From IMG/VR virus record IMGVR_UViG_3300045918_000091, positions 1 through 33,151 of that record: a stretch of DNA of 33,151 nucleotides; one strand, 5' to 3'. Shown here one piece after another: positions 28,258-33,151 of this stretch. How positions within the stretch are numbered: the first letter of the stretch is position 1; every line of letters starts with the position of its first letter. The DNA is from a virus. Below the pieces are notes generated by a model. That model searched no databases. It had not been told where the DNA came from and saw only the letters and a program-made list of their open reading frames with translations. The translations under genes and the position numbers were made by a program.

Positions 28258-28265
28258 GGCTCCGG

Positions 28266-29186
28266 CTAGGAGATGTCGACCGCGTTGACGTACTTCACGA
28301 ACGCCTCCGGGTCGTTGACGAGCCATCCGTACTCAGCCTCAGCGCGCACCGCGACAAGGTTGTTCTCGAACAGCGACACCAGCTCGGCGCCGATGGTGAC
28401 GGTCGCCTGGGTGGAGATGTCGTAGGAGATCCCGCCGACGGTCCCCCACGCGGTCTGCGTCCAGTCGCCGCCGTAGCCGAGGGTTCCCTCGGTGGCGTCG
28501 TAGACACCGTCGCCGAGCACGGTCCGACGACCGAGCAGGCGACCGAGGCGAACCGGGCCGGCCTCCTCAGTGAACGGGGACTCGACGAACAGGGGGCGCA
28601 GGACGGAGTCCTTCGCATCGTTCAGCTCAGGCTCGAACCGGGTGTCGAACGCGAACCCGGTCAGCTTCTTGCTGTCGTTGACCAGGAGCCGCAGGCCGGC
28701 ATTCAGCTCGCTGTACACGTTCGTCAGCGCGCCGTCAGCGCCAGCGGCGTCGGTGAACTCGACCTCCTTAGTGGACTGGTCGAGGAACGTCGCGAACGGG
28801 GTCGAGGTGCCGTGGAACGCGGCAGCGTCGAACGCGAGGGCGAACGCCTCGCCGACCTGGTTCTGGATCTCCTGCATGTAGCCACCCGGGTTCGCCCGGA
28901 CGACCTCAGCGGACACGACGGCGATGACGGCGAGCTTCTTAGGCACGATCGACTTGATCGACAGGGTCGACTCCGACGTCGGCTTCTTGCCAGCCTCCTC
29001 GACCCAACCGGCGGTGAGCTTGCCGGTGGTCACGGGGATGGACACGCCGGCCGCGCCGAGCGGGACCTGCTTGGCCAACTGCTGGGCGATCGAGGACCGC
29101 CGCGCCTGCTCGAAGATCGGCGCTGACTGCGCGGGGGTGAGGAATCCGGTGAACCCGGAAAGGGTGGTGGCGGCTGAAATAGCCAT
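28266..29186 (-). CDS. Major capsid protein (HK97 fold)
   Basis: A 306-residue protein from ATG at 29186, behind AGGAGATT. It shows the HK97-type capsid sequence style: FLTPAQSAPIFEQARRSSIA, QVPLGAAGVSIPVTTGKLTA, WVEEAGKKPTSESTLSIKSI, LAVIAVVSAEVVRANPGG, then a helix (IQNQVGEAFALAFDAAAFHG), the A-domain RTVLGDGVYDA and the final NNLVAVRAEAEYGWLV. There is no N-terminal delta domain; a separate scaffold gene precedes it. It forms the icosahedral shell. Confidence 0.92.
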   Translation of the reverse strand: MAISAATTLSGFTGFLTPAQSAPIFEQARRSSIAQQLAKQVPLGAAGVSIPVTTGKLTAGWVEEAGKKPTSESTLSIKSIVPKKLAVIAVVSAEVVRANPGGYMQEIQNQVGEAFALAFDAAAFHGTSTPFATFLDQSTKEVEFTDAAGADGALTNVYSELNAGLRLLVNDSKKLTGFAFDTRFEPELNDAKDSVLRPLFVESPFTEEAGPVRLGRLLGRRTVLGDGVYDATEGTLGYGGDWTQTAWGTVGGISYDISTQATVTIGAELVSLFENNLVAVRAEAEYGWLVNDPEAFVKYVNAVDIS

Positions 29187-29210
29187 GATGAATCTCCTAG
29201 GAGTTGGGCA

Positions 29211-29705
29211 TCATGCGATGCCGATGGCGTTGCGTAGGGCACGCTCCAACGGGTCGCCGTTGAGCGGGGTCGACGCGGGTCCTCGGGGGCCGAGATCCAG
29301 CGACGGCGGGACAAGCGGGTCATCCACCGGCTTGGGGAACGTGGCGATCAGATCGTCGGCGTCGGATTCAAGTTCCTCACGGGTCGAACCGACCAGGCGT
29401 TTCGCCTGTGCGGTGGTCAGGCCCTTCTCCGAGGCGATCTCCAGACGCAGGGCACGGGACTCAAGGTCCATTGCCCGCTTCTCTGCAGCCTCGGCGCGCT
29501 CCGTCAGACGTTGCGCTTCTGACTTGTCGCGGTCCTCGAATACGGCGAGACGTTCTGCCGCGGAGGCGTTGGCTTTCGCCCGTGCCTCCTGCTCGCGCGC
29601 CTTGTGCTTCCAGAACTCCACCGTTTCGGTGGGCTTGGGCGTGGGCGGTTCCTGCTCGCCTGCACCCGTTGCGGGCACCTGCGCTTCTGCGGTTGGCTCG
29701 GACAT
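29211..29705 (-). CDS. Scaffold protein
   Basis: A 164-residue acidic protein. ATG at 29705 has GGGAG at the right distance; ATG at 29729 is an alternative that adds 8 residues. After a disordered Pro/Glu-rich start (EPTAEAQVPATGAGEQEPPT), residues 30-110 are a long charged coiled coil (FWKHKAREQEARAKANASAA, SEAQRLTERAEAAEKRAMDL). The C-terminus is Pro-rich and ends with a short helix (LERALRNAIGI), likely the capsid-binding part. Position before the capsid gene is typical. Confidence 0.82.
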   Translation of the reverse strand: MSEPTAEAQVPATGAGEQEPPTPKPTETVEFWKHKAREQEARAKANASAAERLAVFEDRDKSEAQRLTERAEAAEKRAMDLESRALRLEIASEKGLTTAQAKRLVGSTREELESDADDLIATFPKPVDDPLVPPSLDLGPRGPASTPLNGDPLERALRNAIGIA

Positions 29706-29754
29706 GCTGGACTCCCGTTTCGGGTTCATCCGTCCCCGTTGCGGGGGCGGTGGT

Positions 29755-31203
29755 CTAGTTGGCGGACGGATCGACGCCGTCTGCTGCCATGTGGTCGGCG
29801 GTCATGCCGTCGGCCTGGTCGAATCCCCGCGGGGACATCACGATCGTGGTCGGCGCAGGCGGTGCCGGCTCCGAGGCTCGACGCTCCGCACGCCAGGCGT
29901 CATCCCTGTCGCGCTCGGTCTGCGTCATGCCCAGGTACTTCTCCTGCGCGGTCTGCGGGGTGATGACAGGGTCCGCGCCAGTGGTCAGCTTCACGGCAGC
30001 GTCAGCAGCCTGAGCCATCGACCGGGTCTCCATCTCCGCCCACTTCACCTCGATGTTCGGGGTATCCGCACGCGGGTCGCCCATCGAGCGCAGCGCCAGC
30101 CGGACCGCACCCTCATAGGCAGGCTCATATCCCTTGACGCGGCGACGGCACTTCATCACCAGGCCGGACACCAGCAGGGCCAGCGCCTCCGCCGACAGGT
30201 TCGCGACGTCGGTCAGGAAGTACGTGATCGGCAGGCGGGAGATCCTCGCCATGTGGCCGGCGATCTCCCTGGCGAAGTCGATGTGCGGCTTCAGGTCAGT
30301 CGCGTTGAAATCCCCGAACCGGGCGTCCGCACCCTCAGCGACGAGGAGATTCGCGACGTGGACCTCGTACGGGGCGACCTCCTTGTTGGTGATCGGGTCA
30401 CGCGGCACCTCGATGCCGGTCGCCCACTTCTGCCGGAACGCCCCATACTCGGCGATCGCCTCGATGTTGAACATCGTCTGATTCAGCAGCATCTGCGGGA
30501 TGACCAGGGGCGCGATCTCTGAGCGGATCACCCCGAGCGGCTTGTTCTGGAGCTCGAAGAACGGGACCTCACCGAGCGGGTTACGCAGCACCGACTCCTC
30601 TGATCCGACCATGTCGCGCTGGTGCCAGCGCACCGTCTCCCCGCTTCCGGGGGTGCCCTCGCGGACCATCTTCACGATCAGGTCGGGCATGTACAGGGTG
30701 CCGAACGTGGAGCCCGTCCACTCGTCGGTGAACACCTTCAACGCGGCGGCCCGCTGCCGGTCCGGGGTGTACGCCAGGATCACCTGACGGGGGTCCTCGT
30801 AGTTCAGGACCGGGGGGCCATCGGCCACGGGCGGGGTGACGGACACGAAGGAACGGCCATAGATCAGCGCCGACGTCGTCGCCTCCTGCGACCCGGCATC
30901 GAAGTCGGACCGCTGCCAGATCTCATCCCACACGTCCTTGTCGGCGTCCGGCTCGTCACCGATACGGATGCCCTCAATCGTCATGCGCTCAGCGGTCGCC
31001 TCCACCGCCAGACCCATCAGATTCGTCGTCGCCAGCCCCGCCATGCGCAGGAACTTCCGCGACGCCTCAGCAGCATCGGGCCACGGGTGGATGTCATCGA
31101 CGAGGTTCCGGTATGTGGTCATGTCGACTGAGCGCAGGACGAGCTCGTCGTCGAGCCGCCCAAGCCACCAGGCAGGGGTTCCGATGTCTGCGTTGGGGTC
31201 CAT
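29755..31203 (-). CDS. Portal protein
   Basis: A 482-residue protein from ATG at 31203, behind GGGAGGTGA. It is of the SPP1-gp6-like portal family: TYRNLVDDIHPWPDAAEASR near the start, EDPRQVILAYTPDRQRAAAL, WHQRDMVGSEESVLRNPLGE, VPFFELQNKPLGVIRSEIAP, LLNQTMFNIEAIAEYGAFRQ and the stem/crown segment ITYFLTDVANLSAEALALLV. The C-terminus has EKYLGMTQTERDRDDAWRAE. Portals form the 12-part ring through which DNA is packaged and ejected. Order terminase-portal-scaffold-capsid is canonical. Confidence 0.92.
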   Translation of the reverse strand: MDPNADIGTPAWWLGRLDDELVLRSVDMTTYRNLVDDIHPWPDAAEASRKFLRMAGLATTNLMGLAVEATAERMTIEGIRIGDEPDADKDVWDEIWQRSDFDAGSQEATTSALIYGRSFVSVTPPVADGPPVLNYEDPRQVILAYTPDRQRAAALKVFTDEWTGSTFGTLYMPDLIVKMVREGTPGSGETVRWHQRDMVGSEESVLRNPLGEVPFFELQNKPLGVIRSEIAPLVIPQMLLNQTMFNIEAIAEYGAFRQKWATGIEVPRDPITNKEVAPYEVHVANLLVAEGADARFGDFNATDLKPHIDFAREIAGHMARISRLPITYFLTDVANLSAEALALLVSGLVMKCRRRVKGYEPAYEGAVRLALRSMGDPRADTPNIEVKWAEMETRSMAQAADAAVKLTTGADPVITPQTAQEKYLGMTQTERDRDDAWRAERRASEPAPPAPTTIVMSPRGFDQADGMTADHMAADGVDPSAN

Positions 31204-31222
31204 CAAGCCGTCACCTCCCTGT

Positions 31223-32710
31223 CTAGAACGTGTGAAGCCGACCGGGCTTCTTCGGCTCGCGGTCGGGAGTGGTCTTGAGCAGGTACAGGGCCTCAGTGAC
31301 GGCCACGAGCGGGGCAATATCGACGGGTGACGCCTTGCGGTCCCACAGCCACGAGTCACCGCTGGCGCGGATCGCCGCCATCCGAACCGACTGCTCCAAC
31401 TGCTCCTGCCCGACGTGGGCGAGAGGGCCGGATGCGACCGCGTCGAACAGGTTGCCGCAGGCGCGACCCAGATCCTGACCCGTCATCGACGCGATGACGT
31501 CGCCGAACTTCTGCTTCAACGGCTCCGCGATGCTCGACACGGGTGCGCCGGTCCCCTGCAGGCCGATCGCCACCGGGTTCCATTTCGCGAGCCGCTCATC
31601 CAGCCAGCCCTCGACCCACTCGGAGCCGTAGTGCGTGGCGACGACCTCGATATGCGGGACACCGTCAGCCCGCAGGCCCGCCACCGCGATCCACGTCGTC
31701 TGCCGATCCCAGGACGTATCCACCGCGAACGCCACGCGCGCGCCGTCAGGGATCGTCGAATCCTCATCCAGTCGCGACGCCCACGCCTCCGCGGGAATCA
31801 CCTGGTCCACACCCTCCGGCGGTGGGTCCTCCCACACGCCCATCCGTTCACGCAGCCACTCGACCGGGGCCGAGGACAGCGCCAGGCGCTCCTGCTCGAT
31901 GTACTCCACTGAGATCCGGCGCGGAATCGCGGGGTTCACCCGCAGAACCGCGTCCATGTCATCCAGCCAGCAGCCCGGTGTGCCCGGCGTGTGCGTGCAG
32001 TCCACCCGCCGGCACGGCTGCCGCTCGTTGCTCCACTCAATCCAACCCAGATTCGGGTCGATCCCCGAACGTCCACGCTGACGAAGCTCACGCAGGACGT
32101 CCGACGTCACCAGGCCCGGCGAGGAACCGTGGACAATGTGCGGGTTACGGCGAGCGGAGACGACCGGCACGATCGCGCCCATCATCCGACCCGTCAGGTA
32201 CAGGCCCTCATCCAGATACAGGCGTGGAGTGCCCATCCCTCGACCAGACTTGCCCGTCCTAGCCATCACGTCCAGCCGCGACCCGTTACGAAGGTCGAAA
32301 CCCTCCTTGCCGTTCGACGTGCGAACCGCCAGCACCTCAGACGCCAGCCAGTCATGCCCCTCGATGATCGCCTGAAAGTCGTTGAACGCATCCGACGACG
32401 TCTTGAACTCGTGGGCCGTCCAGATGACCCGCTCCACACCCTGAACAAACGTGTCATGCAGTGCGCCGGCGATCATCATCGCCGTCTTCAGGTTCTGCCG
32501 CGGGCCCACGATCCCCGACTCCAGCCCGATCCACGAGCCATCAACAGCCTGCGGATACAGCGCCCGGCACGTCGCCCGCTCCGGCTCATCCATCTGGTAG
32601 CCGACAGCCTCAGCGAGATCCGCGATCTCGTCCGCCCACGTGAAACGGGCACCCTCGGGGACGTAGAAGAAGGTCGGCGGTGCGCTAACCCGTGGCTCGG
32701 TTGCCAGCAT
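31223..32710 (-). CDS. Terminase large subunit
   Basis: A 495-residue packaging motor from ATG at 32710, overlapping the upstream gene by 26 bases. The ATPase half has a Walker A-like GPRQNLKT (residues 69-76), Walker B RLYLDE (163-168) and the coupling motif HGSSPG (about 194-199). The RNase H-like nuclease half begins VAFAVDTSWD (catalytic Asp 331). A Cys cluster (PCRRVDCTHTPGTPGC, 232-247) between the halves is unusual but occurs in actinobacterial phages. It cuts and translocates DNA into the prohead with the portal. Confidence 0.93.
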   Translation of the reverse strand: MLATEPRVSAPPTFFYVPEGARFTWADEIADLAEAVGYQMDEPERATCRALYPQAVDGSWIGLESGIVGPRQNLKTAMMIAGALHDTFVQGVERVIWTAHEFKTSSDAFNDFQAIIEGHDWLASEVLAVRTSNGKEGFDLRNGSRLDVMARTGKSGRGMGTPRLYLDEGLYLTGRMMGAIVPVVSARRNPHIVHGSSPGLVTSDVLRELRQRGRSGIDPNLGWIEWSNERQPCRRVDCTHTPGTPGCWLDDMDAVLRVNPAIPRRISVEYIEQERLALSSAPVEWLRERMGVWEDPPPEGVDQVIPAEAWASRLDEDSTIPDGARVAFAVDTSWDRQTTWIAVAGLRADGVPHIEVVATHYGSEWVEGWLDERLAKWNPVAIGLQGTGAPVSSIAEPLKQKFGDVIASMTGQDLGRACGNLFDAVASGPLAHVGQEQLEQSVRMAAIRASGDSWLWDRKASPVDIAPLVAVTEALYLLKTTPDREPKKPGRLHTF

Positions 32711-33095
32711 GCCTGTCCCGGATCAGCGTCAGCGGGTTCGCGGCCTTCTTCGCGGACGCACCTGTCAAGTCGTCGATCAGACCCCGCATCTGGGCCACCA
32801 TCGGCGCATAGCCGGTCATTCCGGGGAACATCTGGTCGACGTCGCGCGCCAATTTGACCGCCAACTGCCCCCGAGGAGACGCCAGCAGGTCATCCGAGTA
32901 CATCGCGAGCAGCGACGACTCCAGCCCGATCCGCGCGTCGTCAACGGGGTCAGACTCGGCAGCGCGAGGAGTGAACTGGACGACGGTGCCGCCACCCTGC
33001 CGCTTATGCCTCTTGCGGCAGCGATCAGAGCAGAACCTGGCAGTCGCGTGCTTCGCCTCGAAGCCGACACCGCACGCCTCACACGCTCGGCTCAT
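32685..33095 (-). CDS. Zinc-finger protein, small terminase subunit candidate
   Basis: A 136-residue protein from ATG at 33095, with a strong GGAGGTG. Residues 5-30 form a zinc finger (CEACGVGFEAKHATARFCSD, then RCRKRHKRQ) of the kind in HNH-associated and small terminase proteins. The rest is helical (DARIGLESSLLAMYSDDLLA, MFPGMTGYAPMVAQMRGLID), as in P27-type small terminases. It overlaps the large terminase start. It likely recognises the packaging site on phage DNA. Confidence 0.7.
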   Translation of the reverse strand: MSRACEACGVGFEAKHATARFCSDRCRKRHKRQGGGTVVQFTPRAAESDPVDDARIGLESSLLAMYSDDLLASPRGQLAVKLARDVDQMFPGMTGYAPMVAQMRGLIDDLTGASAKKAANPLTLIRDRHAGNRATG

Positions 33096-33151
33096 CGGAC
33101 ACCTCCAGACGTCCGCGGACGGTCAAATGTCCGGGGAGAGAAATTGGATTG
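33096..33151 (-). other. Right end of window, upstream of the late operon
   Basis: Only 56 bases precede the first late gene. They contain a perfect 12-base palindrome CGTCCGCGGACG (33110-33121) and no recognisable promoter. A packaging site or late promoter probably lies here or just beyond the window. Confidence 0.35.

Noticed and set aside
28924-30522. A 532-codon open frame on the plus strand
   Set aside because: It runs antisense across the capsid start, the scaffold gene and much of the portal gene and has no protein-like pattern. GC-rich codon bias opens such antisense frames.
1-33151. CRISPR arrays, insertion sequences, tRNA or rRNA genes
   Set aside because: No regularly spaced repeats, transposase motifs, cloverleaf-like sequences or rRNA-like segments were seen on either strand by reading. 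A dedicated scan (tRNAscan, a CRISPR finder) would be needed to exclude degenerate cases.

Overview
The window looks like most of a temperate contractile-tailed bacteriophage (myovirus morphology) or prophage of a high-GC actinobacterium. The evidence is uniformly high GC, many GTG starts, strong GGAGG ribosome sites, four-base stop/start overlaps, a full head and contractile-tail gene set (terminase, portal, scaffold, capsid, sheath, tube, tape measure, gp25/J-type baseplate), an amidase lysis cassette, and a repressor plus integrase. A secreted DUF732-type protein also points to actinobacteria. No host gene, rRNA or tRNA is seen. The host genus cannot be fixed from the sequence, and no replicative helicase, primase or polymerase lies in the window, so the genome probably continues to the left.

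Late region (33095 down to 11656, all on the minus strand). In transcription order: zinc-finger protein in the small-terminase slot, large terminase, portal, scaffold, major capsid protein followed by a strong hairpin, connector, gpG-like protein, tail terminator candidate, sheath, tube, tail assembly chaperone with a likely -1 frameshift extension, tape measure, baseplate wedge/hub/gp25/J/gpI-like proteins, a group of tail-fibre and adhesin-like genes, a series of very small membrane proteins, holin candidates and an N-acetylmuramoyl-L-alanine amidase. A hairpin at 11612-11640 closes the operon. A long HNH-endonuclease gene (10652-11584) follows it.

Lysogeny region (8719-10592). A divergent control region (8893-8981) with several inverted repeats separates a leftward excisionase-like gene from a rightward XRE-type repressor, a compact tyrosine integrase and a secreted DUF732-like gene. 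A hairpin follows the integrase. A very strong bidirectional terminator separates this block from the late block.

Early/accessory region (8892 down to 40, mostly minus strand, tightly overlapped). It holds a ParB-like HTH protein, a beta-type DNA methyltransferase-like protein, two related HNH endonucleases, a transglycosylase-like protein, a PAPS-reductase/PP-loop family protein, a C5-cytosine methyltransferase split by a frameshift, a Holliday-junction-resolvase-like nuclease, a RecB/Cas4-like exonuclease and a likely ssDNA-binding protein. A short rightward three-gene cassette (2907-3483), ending in a ribbon-helix-helix protein, interrupts this operon. The first 30 bases are runs of G, T, G and C and look like an assembly or sequencing artefact.
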